DNA of 5,105 nt from Thermodesulfobacterium sp. (lineage in GTDB: Bacteria > Desulfobacterota > Thermodesulfobacteria > Thermodesulfobacteriales > Thermodesulfobacteriaceae), in assembly GCA_021163085.1 (NCBI GenBank), contig JAGGXL010000054.1:1-5105 (forward strand). The letters are read 5' to 3'. Within the stretch, counting starts at the first letter, position 1, and every line of letters begins with the position of its first letter. Below the pieces are notes generated by a model that searched no databases, was not told the DNA's origin, and was given only the letters and a program-made list of their open reading frames with translations. Shown in pieces: positions 1 to 5,105 of this stretch. The translations under genes and the position numbers were made by a program.

Positions 1-1226
1 GGGGTGAGGAAGCAGAGGCACTTTTTGAAGAAAATATTTCTTTTGAAGTAATTCCTGGGATTACTTCAGCAATTGCAGTTCCAGCCTATGCAGGAATCCC
101 TGTAACCCATAGAAATTATACTTCTACTTTAGCAATCATTACAGGTCATGAAGCAGAAGATAAAGAAGAGAGTAAAATAGATTTTTCAGCTCTATCAAAA
201 ATAGGCACATTAATTTTTTTAATGGGGGTTAAAAATATCCCAAATATAGCTAAAAGACTTATAGAAGAAGGTAAATCTCCTGAAATCCCTGTGGCGGTTA
301 TTCAATGGGGAACCTTGCCCAAACAAAAAACAGCTACAGGAACTCTGAAAAATATTGTAGAAAGAGTAAAAGAAAAAGGAATAACTGCTCCTGCTATAAT
401 TATAGTAGGAGAAGTGGTGGAACTTAGAGAAAAATTTAATTGGTTTGAAACAAAGCCTCTTTTTGGCAAAAAAATTATAGTTACTCGTACGAGGGAACAA
501 GCAAGTAAACTCGTTGAAAAATTGGAAGAATTGGGGGCGATGTGTTATGAAATTCCTACTATAAAAATAGAAGCTTTAGTGAATGATAAGATTTATCAGA
601 CCATAGAGAAACTCCCCAGTTACGACTGGATAATTTTTACTTCAGAGAACGGAGTAAAAGTCTTTTTTAAAATTTTATGGGAAAAGGGGAGAGATGTGAG
701 AGTTTTGGGTAATTCCAAGATAGCTGTTATAGGAAGTTCCACGAAGGCATTCTTAGAAAAGATGGGAATCCGTGCAGATTTAATTCCAGAAAAAGAGTTT
801 ACTCAGGAAGGATTGGTTTCTGCTTTTTCTCGTATAGACATTAAAGATAAAAATATTCTTATACCAAGAGCAAAAGAAGCAAGGGAATTTCTTCCGCAAA
901 AATTGAAAGAAATAGGAGCAAAAGTTGATGTGTTGCCGGTTTATGAGACAAAAACTTGCGAAGAGTCAAAAGAAAGGTTAAAAAACATTCTTAAAGAGGG
1001 AGTTGATATAGTAACTTTTACCAGTTCTTCTACAGTGAAAAACTTTTTTAGGTTAATTGAAGAAACAGAAAAAGATTCCTTAAAAAATATTGTCTTTGCT
1101 TCTATTGGACCGATAACCTCTGTAACTTTGAAGGAATTTGGTTTTGAACCACACATTGAAGCTAAAGAATATACTATAGAAGGTTTAGTTAATGCAATCG
1201 AAAATTTTTTTAAAAATCGGGGGTAG
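1..1226 (+). CDS. cobA-hemD: CobA-HemD fusion: uroporphyrinogen-III C-methyltransferase / uroporphyrinogen-III synthase (5' end missing)
   Basis: The reading frame is open from base 3 (GGT) to the TAG at 1224-1226, giving 407 visible residues; the start lies left of the window. An ATG at 222 lies inside the methyltransferase domain and is not the true start. Visible residues 1 to about 147 are the C-terminal half of an SAM-dependent uroporphyrinogen-III methyltransferase: GGEEAEAL at the edge, the VIPGITSAIAVPAYAGIPVT signature near residues 16-35, TGH at 47-49, FLMGV around 72-76, VAVIQWGT and IIIVGEVVELR. Residues from about 154 (FGKKIIVTRTREQA) to the end are uroporphyrinogen-III synthase, with DWIIFTSENGVKVFF, AVIGSSTKAFLEK, ILIPRAKEAREFLP, DIVTFTSSSTVKNFF and ASIGPITS. 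By family knowledge, HemD cyclises hydroxymethylbilane to uroporphyrinogen III, and CobA methylates C2 and C7 to give precorrin-2 for siroheme and cobalamin. The fusion places consecutive cytoplasmic steps on one chain. Such fusions are known in several anaerobic lineages. The HemD half looks complete, with no frameshift. Confidence 0.95.
   Translation, partial: GEEAEALFEENISFEVIPGITSAIAVPAYAGIPVTHRNYTSTLAIITGHEAEDKEESKIDFSALSKIGTLIFLMGVKNIPNIAKRLIEEGKSPEIPVAVIQWGTLPKQKTATGTLKNIVERVKEKGITAPAIIIVGEVVELREKFNWFETKPLFGKKIIVTRTREQASKLVEKLEELGAMCYEIPTIKIEALVNDKIYQTIEKLPSYDWIIFTSENGVKVFFKILWEKGRDVRVLGNSKIAVIGSSTKAFLEKMGIRADLIPEKEFTQEGLVSAFSRIDIKDKNILIPRAKEAREFLPQKLKEIGAKVDVLPVYETKTCEESKERLKNILKEGVDIVTFTSSSTVKNFFRLIEETEKDSLKNIVFASIGPITSVTLKEFGFEPHIEAKEYTIEGLVNAIENFFKNRG
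1219..1223 (+). promoter_or_regulatory. Probable ribosome binding site of tyrS
   Basis: The GGGGG run lies inside the last codons of the upstream fusion gene, 9 bases before the GTG start of tyrS. It supports the GTG call and suggests translational coupling, since ribosomes finishing hemD pass over it. The match to AGGAGG is imperfect and relies on G-U pairing. Confidence 0.45.
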
Positions 1227-1232
1227 TAAAAA

Positions 1233-2441
1233 GTGATAAAGGAAGTTAAAGAAGCTCTAAAAATTATAAAAAGGGAGATAATTGATCTTGTTAGTGAAGA
1301 AGAACTGATAAAAAAATTAGAAAGGTCTTATAAAGAAAAAAAACCGCTTAAAATTAAAGCAGGTTTTGATCCAACAGCTCCTGATCTTCACTTAGGACAT
1401 GTAGTTCTTTTGAGAAAGTTGAGACAATTTCAGGATCTTGGTCATGAGGTTTACTTTTTAATTGGAGATTTTACTGGAATGATAGGAGATCCTACCGGAA
1501 GATCCGAAACCAGACCAGCTTTAACAAAAGAACAGGTGCTGGATAATGCCAAAACTTATAAAGAACAGGTTTTCAAAATTTTAGATCCCTCAAAAACAAA
1601 GGTTGTTTTTAATAGTGAGTGGTTTTCCAGAATGACTGTAGAAGATATTATAAAACTTTGCGCCAAGTATACAGTTGCTCGAATTTTAGAAAGGGAAGAT
1701 TTTAAGAAGCGTTTAGAATCAAGACTTCCCATAAGTATTCACGAGCTAATTTATCCTCTTTTTCAGGCTTACGATTCAGTTGCTTTAGAAGCTGATGTGG
1801 AGTTAGGGGGTACTGATCAGCTTTTTAATCTTTTAATAGGAAGAGATATTCAAAAAGAATATGGACAGGAACCTCAGATAATTATTACACTTCCGCTTTT
1901 GGAAGGGCTTGATGGTGTGCAAAAGATGAGCAAAAGCTTTGGAAACTATGTGGGAATAATGGAACCACCTTTTGAAATGTATGGAAAAATAATGTCTATT
2001 CCTGACCACATTATGTGGAGATATTATTTGCTGTTAACTGATTTTTCTGAAGAGGAAATCAATGAAATGAAAGAAAAGGTGGAAAAACAAGAACTTAATC
2101 CCAAAGAGGTAAAGAAAAAACTCGCAAGATATATAGTCTCTCAATTTCATTCCGAAGAGTTAGCTTTAAAAGCAGAAGAAGAGTTTGAGAGAATTTTCAG
2201 TAAAAAAGAATTGCCTACAGAAGCACCCACTATAAAAATCAAAGCCGGAAAGTTGTGGCTTCCTGGTTTCTTGAGAGAACATGGACTGGTAAAAAGTGGT
2301 TCTGAAGCAAGAAGATTAATTTCTCAAAAAGCTATAGATTTGAATAAAAATACAATAACAGAAGAAGAAATAGAACTTTCTTCAGGAGAATATTTTCTTA
2401 AAATAGGTAAAAAGAGATTTGTTAAGTTAGTAGTAACTTAG
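1233..2441 (+). CDS. tyrS: Tyrosyl-tRNA synthetase
   Basis: This cytoplasmic class I aminoacyl-tRNA synthetase of 402 residues charges tRNA-Tyr with tyrosine using ATP. The Rossmann catalytic domain carries the HIGH-type motif HLGH at residues 53-56 within GFDPTAPDLHLGH. It is followed by GDFTGMIGDPTGR (78-90), the tyrosine-pocket stretch YPLFQAYDSVALEADVELGG (174-193) with TDQLFN, and an intact KMSKS loop at 231-235. An S4 RNA-binding domain occupies about 340-401 (LPGFLREHGLVKSGSEARRL). The motif spelling and roughly 400-residue length fit the TyrZ-like bacterial subgroup rather than the E. coli/B. stearothermophilus TyrS form; that subgroup call is from memory. The start is GTG at 1233: an in-frame TAA at 1227 excludes anything upstream, and the N-terminus aligns well with the family. 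The gene starts 6 bases after cobA-hemD, so co-transcription is likely. No T-box leader fits in that gap. Confidence 0.97.
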   Translation: MIKEVKEALKIIKREIIDLVSEEELIKKLERSYKEKKPLKIKAGFDPTAPDLHLGHVVLLRKLRQFQDLGHEVYFLIGDFTGMIGDPTGRSETRPALTKEQVLDNAKTYKEQVFKILDPSKTKVVFNSEWFSRMTVEDIIKLCAKYTVARILEREDFKKRLESRLPISIHELIYPLFQAYDSVALEADVELGGTDQLFNLLIGRDIQKEYGQEPQIIITLPLLEGLDGVQKMSKSFGNYVGIMEPPFEMYGKIMSIPDHIMWRYYLLLTDFSEEEINEMKEKVEKQELNPKEVKKKLARYIVSQFHSEELALKAEEEFERIFSKKELPTEAPTIKIKAGKLWLPGFLREHGLVKSGSEARRLISQKAIDLNKNTITEEEIELSSGEYFLKIGKKRFVKLVVT

Positions 2442-2932
2442 AGTTTTATTTTTTGGAAATAAGGAAAGAGCTCTCTATATAAAGTTATTAAATGTTGGGA
2501 TATAACTCTAACCTCATCCAGTACAGCTAAAAAGTTTATATCTCCATTCCAGCGGGGAACTAATTGAAGATGGATATGATCAGGATATCCAGCCCCTGCT
2601 ACCTTTCCAAGGTTGAATCCGGCATTAAAGCCGTCAGGTTTCAAAACTTTTTTAAGTATTTTTATAGATTCCTGGGTCATTTTCATTATATTTAGGAGTT
2701 CTTCTTCGGTTAGGTCTTCCAGATTTGCTACATGTCTTCTTGGAGCAATTAATAAATGCCCTGTATTGTATGGAAATTTGTTCATTATTACCAGAACTTT
2801 ATCATCTCTATAAAGGATAAGCCTTTCTTCATCAGGAAGCGGATTTTTTGGGGGACAAAAAATACAACCAGGCTCTTTTTTCCCGGATACATATTCCCCT
2901 CTCCAAGGAGCCCATAAAATTTTTCTTTCCAT
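2438..2932 (-). CDS. HIT-family protein (Ap4A phosphorylase/hydrolase-like), with HxHxQ active site
   Basis: This small cytoplasmic protein of 164 residues belongs to the histidine-triad superfamily, whose members hydrolyse or transfer nucleotides. The N-terminal LWAPWRGEYV (6-15), the CIFC pair (23-26, typical of a zinc site) and the nucleotide-binding strand NKFPYNTGHLLIAPRRH (51-67) are typical of the COG0537 branch related to diadenosine tetraphosphate phosphorylases. The catalytic motif is DHIHLQLVPRWNGD (118-131): His119 and the nucleophile His121 are present, but the third His of the triad is Gln123. GalT and the yeast Apa enzymes also have HxHxQ, which favours nucleotidyl transfer or phosphorolysis over hydrolysis; that is an inference, and the substrate is unknown. 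The ATG is supported by a purine-rich AAAGGGGGAG just upstream on the minus strand. The gene is convergent with tyrS, overlapping its stop by 4 bases, and divergent from the membrane-protein gene, so it is probably monocistronic. Confidence 0.93.
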   Translation of the reverse strand: MERKILWAPWRGEYVSGKKEPGCIFCPPKNPLPDEERLILYRDDKVLVIMNKFPYNTGHLLIAPRRHVANLEDLTEEELLNIMKMTQESIKILKKVLKPDGFNAGFNLGKVAGAGYPDHIHLQLVPRWNGDINFLAVLDEVRVISQHLITLYRELFPYFQKIKL

Positions 2933-3015
2933 AACTCCCCCTTTATAGGTCTTAAGTTTAGGGTTAAAATAACATCAAGTAAAAATACCATAAAATTTAA
3001 TATTTAAAAGTATAT
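2933..3015. promoter_or_regulatory. Divergent intergenic promoter region between the HIT gene and the UPF0104 gene
   Basis: These 83 AT-rich bases separate two divergently transcribed genes and must hold promoters for both unless distal ones are used. For the plus strand, TAAAAT at 2965-2970 matches the sigma-70 -10 box in five of six bases. A weak TTTATA lies 17 bases upstream at 2942-2947. For the minus strand, TTGATG (2978 down to 2973) is a reasonable -35 box, but no good -10 lies at the right spacing. A CTTAAG palindrome sits at 2951-2956, too short to call an operator. The region is plainly intergenic; the individual boxes are guesses in AT-rich sequence. Confidence 0.45.
2935..2943 (-). 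promoter_or_regulatory. Ribosome binding site of the HIT gene
   Basis: Read on the minus strand, this is a purine block ending GGGGGAG followed by TT and the ATG start. The G run lies at acceptable Shine-Dalgarno distance and supports the chosen start. Like the site of tyrS, it is a G-run rather than a canonical AGGAGG. Confidence 0.5.
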
Positions 3016-3981
3016 ATGTATAAAAACATTTTATATAGCTTTCTTTTCACTATCACCATCATTTTTTTTTCCTTTCTATACATAATCAATAAAAATGTTC
3101 CTAAAAATTTCTTCAAAATAGCACTTTCTGTTGATAAAAAATATTTATTTTTGAGTATATTCTTAGCTTTTTTATTTTATACTTTTGATAATTTGAGAAC
3201 TTTTATTATCTCCCGTTCCATAGGAGTTAAATATTCCTTTTTATATGGTTATGTAATAGCATTAATAAATAGTTTTGGAGCTACAGTAACCCCTTTTTAT
3301 GTGGGAGGAGAACTTTTACCTTTTTATACTCTAAAGAGAGTAAATGGACAAATTTATCAAATAATGAGCATAATCACTTTGAAAGGATTTTCAGGAATAT
3401 TTTTTTACATAATATTCCTTCCTTTTACTATCCATTCTATATTAACCAATCCCCATAAAGCAAAAGAAATCATTTCTTTGTTTCTTCTTATTTTATTCAT
3501 AACAGTTATTTTATTTACTTTATGGCAACTGATTTTTAAAAAAGGATTGAAGTTTTTAAGTAAAGAAACACTAAGAACTATAAAATATACTCTATTTAAG
3601 TATTTTGTTATCTGCAAAGTTTTTTTAAAAGAAAAGAAAAAAGTATTTTTAGTAATTTTAATGTGTAGTTTGTTTATGTATAGTTCTTTGCTTTTTACAG
3701 GAATTTTTTTGGTAAAAACCTTTAATGAAAGTGCTTCTATAAGAGAAGTTTTTTTAGCTCAGTTGCCTCTAATTTATGCTATTTTTATGAGCCCCACCCC
3801 TGGAGGAAGCGGAATAGGAGAAATAGGGGCATTATCTGTTTTTGATACCTTTATAAGTGCTGATTCCATAGGGGTATTTGTAATTTTGTGGAGAATTATA
3901 AGTCAATACTTAGGGGCATTTATTGGAGGAGTTTTATTTTTTATTTTAATTTTTAAAGATATTCGCACAAAAAATGATTGA
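3016..3981 (+). CDS. UPF0104 / LPG-synthase-TM family (YbhN-like) flippase-like integral membrane protein
   Basis: This inner-membrane protein of 321 residues has about seven to eight hydrophobic segments, roughly at 5-24, 42-60, 75-95, 118-140, 150-174, 207-233, 243-258 and 285-311. Basic loops lie between some of them (for example KEKKK near 205-209). Two conserved family blocks are present: SFGATVTPFYVGGE (86-99) and SPTPGGSGIGEIG (259-271). They place it in the family containing E. coli YbhN, archaeal AglD and the membrane part of MprF, whose members are linked to lipid or lipid-linked sugar transfer or flipping. There is no MprF-type synthase domain, so lysyl-phosphatidylglycerol synthesis is not expected. 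The ATG is the only reasonable start: an in-frame TAA lies at 2998-3000 and no start codon intervenes. No clear Shine-Dalgarno is visible. The gene overlaps lpxK by 8 bases, suggesting a role in outer-membrane lipid assembly; that is inference from context. Confidence 0.9.
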   Translation: MYKNILYSFLFTITIIFFSFLYIINKNVPKNFFKIALSVDKKYLFLSIFLAFLFYTFDNLRTFIISRSIGVKYSFLYGYVIALINSFGATVTPFYVGGELLPFYTLKRVNGQIYQIMSIITLKGFSGIFFYIIFLPFTIHSILTNPHKAKEIISLFLLILFITVILFTLWQLIFKKGLKFLSKETLRTIKYTLFKYFVICKVFLKEKKKVFLVILMCSLFMYSSLLFTGIFLVKTFNESASIREVFLAQLPLIYAIFMSPTPGGSGIGEIGALSVFDTFISADSIGVFVILWRIISQYLGAFIGGVLFFILIFKDIRTKND

Positions 3982-4948
3982 AATTTTGAATTATATGAAT
4001 CCTTATTTTTATATTATTCAGGCAAGAAATTTTTTTTATAAAAAAGGAATATTTAAAAGTTTTAAAATTCCTGTCCCTGTTTTATCTGTAGGAAACTTAT
4101 CCCTTGGTGGTAGTGGAAAAACCTCTCTTGTTAGGTTTTTATGCGAGAATTTACATCCTTATTTTAATGTAACTGTGCTTTCAAGGGGATATAAGAGAAA
4201 AAGTAAGGGACCGGTTATTGTTATGGAGAAAGGGAAATTAAAAGTAAATTGGGAGGAAGCAGGAGATGAACCTTATTTTCTCGGTAAAATTTTTGAAAAA
4301 AGAAATGTAAAAATTAATATTTTAGTGGATGAAAATAGAAAAAGAGGAAGTGAAATAGCTTTAAAAGATGTGGAAACTGATTTAATTTTATTAGATGATG
4401 GTTTTCAACATCTAAAACTTAAAAGAGACTTAGATTTAATTCTTCTAAAAAAAGAGGATCTGAAAAATAGGCTTTTCCCTTTTGGAAGGCTGAGAGAACC
4501 TCTAAATTTTTTAAAAAGAGCTGATGCTATAATTTTAACCTATCAGGAATATAAGCCTTTTGATTTTTCTTACAGAGACAAACCTGTTTTCAAACTTTAT
4601 AGAAAAAATTGGAAAATATTGAATAAAAACTTGGAAAAAGTAGATAACTTTGAAGGAAAAGATTTTATTGCATTTTGTGGATTGGCCAATAATAAACAAT
4701 TCTTTGATACTTTAGAAAAGCTTGGGATAAAAATAAAAAAAAGACTTTCTTTTCCAGATCATTATCATTACAAAGATTTTAAGCTTGATCCTGAGGAAAA
4801 CTATATTACTACTTTAAAAGATGGAGTAAAACTTGATTTTCAGGAAAATCTTTATTTTTTGGATTTCGATATAGAAGTTAAAGGACTGATTGAATTTATT
4901 TTAAAATTTTTAAAATGTGATAATATTGATAAAAAATTATTTATATAA
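3974..4948 (+). CDS. lpxK: Tetraacyldisaccharide 4'-kinase
   Basis: LpxK phosphorylates the 4' position of the tetraacyl-disaccharide 1-phosphate with ATP to give lipid IVA, on the cytoplasmic face of the inner membrane. The 324 residues match the family's usual length. An N-terminal amphipathic/hydrophobic segment (about 5-27) probably anchors it to the membrane. The P-loop is GNLSLGGSGKTS (40-51, Lys49). Other landmarks are LSRGYKRKSKG (69-79), GDEPYFL (97-103), the DDGFQH block (141-146) with KRDLDLILL (150-158), PFGRLREPL (169-177), FCGLANN (234-240) and FPDHYHY (260-266). These carry the acidic and His residues that structural work on A. aeolicus LpxK assigned to catalysis and Mg-ATP binding. 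ATG 3974 is preferred over Met8 at 3995 because of the overlap with the upstream gene. Neither start has a strong Shine-Dalgarno, so translation probably depends on ribosomes ending the UPF0104 gene. No key residue is missing. Confidence 0.97.
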   Translation: MIEILNYMNPYFYIIQARNFFYKKGIFKSFKIPVPVLSVGNLSLGGSGKTSLVRFLCENLHPYFNVTVLSRGYKRKSKGPVIVMEKGKLKVNWEEAGDEPYFLGKIFEKRNVKINILVDENRKRGSEIALKDVETDLILLDDGFQHLKLKRDLDLILLKKEDLKNRLFPFGRLREPLNFLKRADAIILTYQEYKPFDFSYRDKPVFKLYRKNWKILNKNLEKVDNFEGKDFIAFCGLANNKQFFDTLEKLGIKIKKRLSFPDHYHYKDFKLDPEENYITTLKDGVKLDFQENLYFLDFDIEVKGLIEFILKFLKCDNIDKKLFI

Positions 4949-4954
4949 GAAAGT

Positions 4955-4960
4955 AGGAGG
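4955..4960 (+). promoter_or_regulatory. Canonical ribosome binding site of the exported thioredoxin-like gene
   Basis: A perfect AGGAGG lies 5 bases before the ATG at 4966, in the 17-base gap after lpxK. It is the strongest Shine-Dalgarno in the window and fixes the start of the last, partial gene, which otherwise has little sequence to judge by. Confidence 0.85.
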
Positions 4961-4965
4961 GTGTT

Positions 4966-5105
4966 ATGAAATTTAAAAAATTGGTATTTATCTTGATCAT
5001 AAGTTTAAGCAATTTTTATTCTGTGAATATATTTTCTCATACAATAAATTTTGATTTTTATACCTATAAAGGAGAAAAGGTTAATTTGCAAAATTTTAAA
5101 GGTAA
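4966..5105 (+). CDS. Exported thioredoxin-like / peroxiredoxin-fold protein (TlpA/ResA-like), N-terminus only
   Basis: Forty-six codons are visible before the right edge. The protein opens with MKFKK, then a hydrophobic run LVFILIISL and a polar stretch to about residue 25, which together look like a Sec signal peptide or single membrane anchor. It continues INFDFYTYKGEKVNLQNFKG. That spacing (Phe-x-Phe, a Gly, then V-x-L-x-x-F-K-G) is the opening hairpin usually seen just before the catalytic strand of TlpA/ResA, AhpC/TSA and Sco1-type proteins. The expected role is thiol-disulfide exchange or cytochrome maturation on the outer side of the inner membrane, but the CxxC that would settle this lies outside the window. 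It sits 17 bases after lpxK on the same strand, probably in the same operon, with its own strong ribosome binding site. Confidence 0.6.
   Translation, partial: MKFKKLVFILIISLSNFYSVNIFSHTINFDFYTYKGEKVNLQNFKG

Noticed and set aside
219..500. Minus-strand open frame rich in Phe, Tyr and Ser opposite the fusion gene
   Set aside because: The composition is what the complement of A-rich coding sequence gives, and the plus strand here is clearly conserved CobA sequence.
222..1226. A separate standalone protein starting at ATG 222
   Set aside because: The frame is open to the left edge and the sequence before 222 encodes conserved methyltransferase motifs, so the ATG is an internal methionine in FLMGV.
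1224..1232. T-box leader or other riboswitch regulating tyrS
   Set aside because: Only 6 bases separate tyrS from the upstream stop codon, so no leader RNA structure fits.
2467..2474. AGAGCTCT palindrome as a terminator for tyrS
   Set aside because: The stem is only 4 base pairs with no loop and no following T tract, and it lies inside the HIT coding region.
2788..2991. Minus-strand open frame of 67 codons overlapping the HIT start
   Set aside because: It lies in a different frame over the conserved HIT N-terminus and its product shows no family features; it is a shadow of the real gene.
2985..3010. AT-rich near-mirror repeat (AAAATTTAATATTTAAAA) as an operator
   Set aside because: It is a mirror rather than an inverted repeat and is expected by chance in sequence this AT-rich.
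1..5105. Mobile element, CRISPR array, toxin-antitoxin or defence system, tRNA or rRNA
   Set aside because: No transposase, repeat-spacer pattern, terminal inverted repeats, small paired genes or tRNA-like fold was seen. All coding space is taken by recognisable core genes.

Overview
The window is a compact stretch of strongly AT-rich bacterial DNA (roughly one third G+C by eye). It holds six protein genes, almost no intergenic space, and no visible mobile element, CRISPR array or RNA gene. A lipid A kinase (lpxK) shows a Gram-negative cell with an outer membrane. From memory, this LpxK is strikingly like the Aquifex aeolicus enzyme. That, the base composition and the CobA-HemD fusion suggest an AT-rich, possibly thermophilic, deep-branching Gram-negative such as a Thermodesulfobacteriota or Aquificota relative. 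The taxon is an inference only.

Layout. (1) Bases 1-1226, plus strand: the C-terminal part of a fused uroporphyrinogen-III C-methyltransferase / uroporphyrinogen-III synthase, cut by the left edge. (2) 1233-2441, plus: tyrosyl-tRNA synthetase, 6 bases behind the fusion gene and probably co-transcribed. (3) 2438-2932, minus: a HIT-family nucleotide-binding protein whose stop overlaps the tyrS stop by 4 bases, tail to tail. (4) 2933-3015: an 83-base divergent intergenic region, the only real promoter space in the window. (5) 3016-3981, plus: a polytopic membrane protein of the UPF0104 / LPG-synthase-TM (YbhN-like, flippase-like) family. (6) 3974-4948, plus: lpxK, overlapping the previous gene by 8 bases. 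(7) 4966 to the right edge, plus: the start of an exported protein that looks like a TlpA/ResA-type or other peroxiredoxin-fold thioredoxin-like protein.

How the genes work together. The fusion protein makes uroporphyrinogen III and commits it to precorrin-2 (siroheme and cobalamin). TyrS is a housekeeping gene carried in the same transcript. The membrane protein and LpxK form a translationally linked envelope-lipid pair, probably followed in the same operon by the exported redox protein. I find no convincing novel system. The points most worth a second look are the Gln in place of the third His in the HIT motif, the overlap linking an uncharacterised flippase-like protein to LpxK, and the terminator-free convergent overlap of tyrS and the HIT gene.
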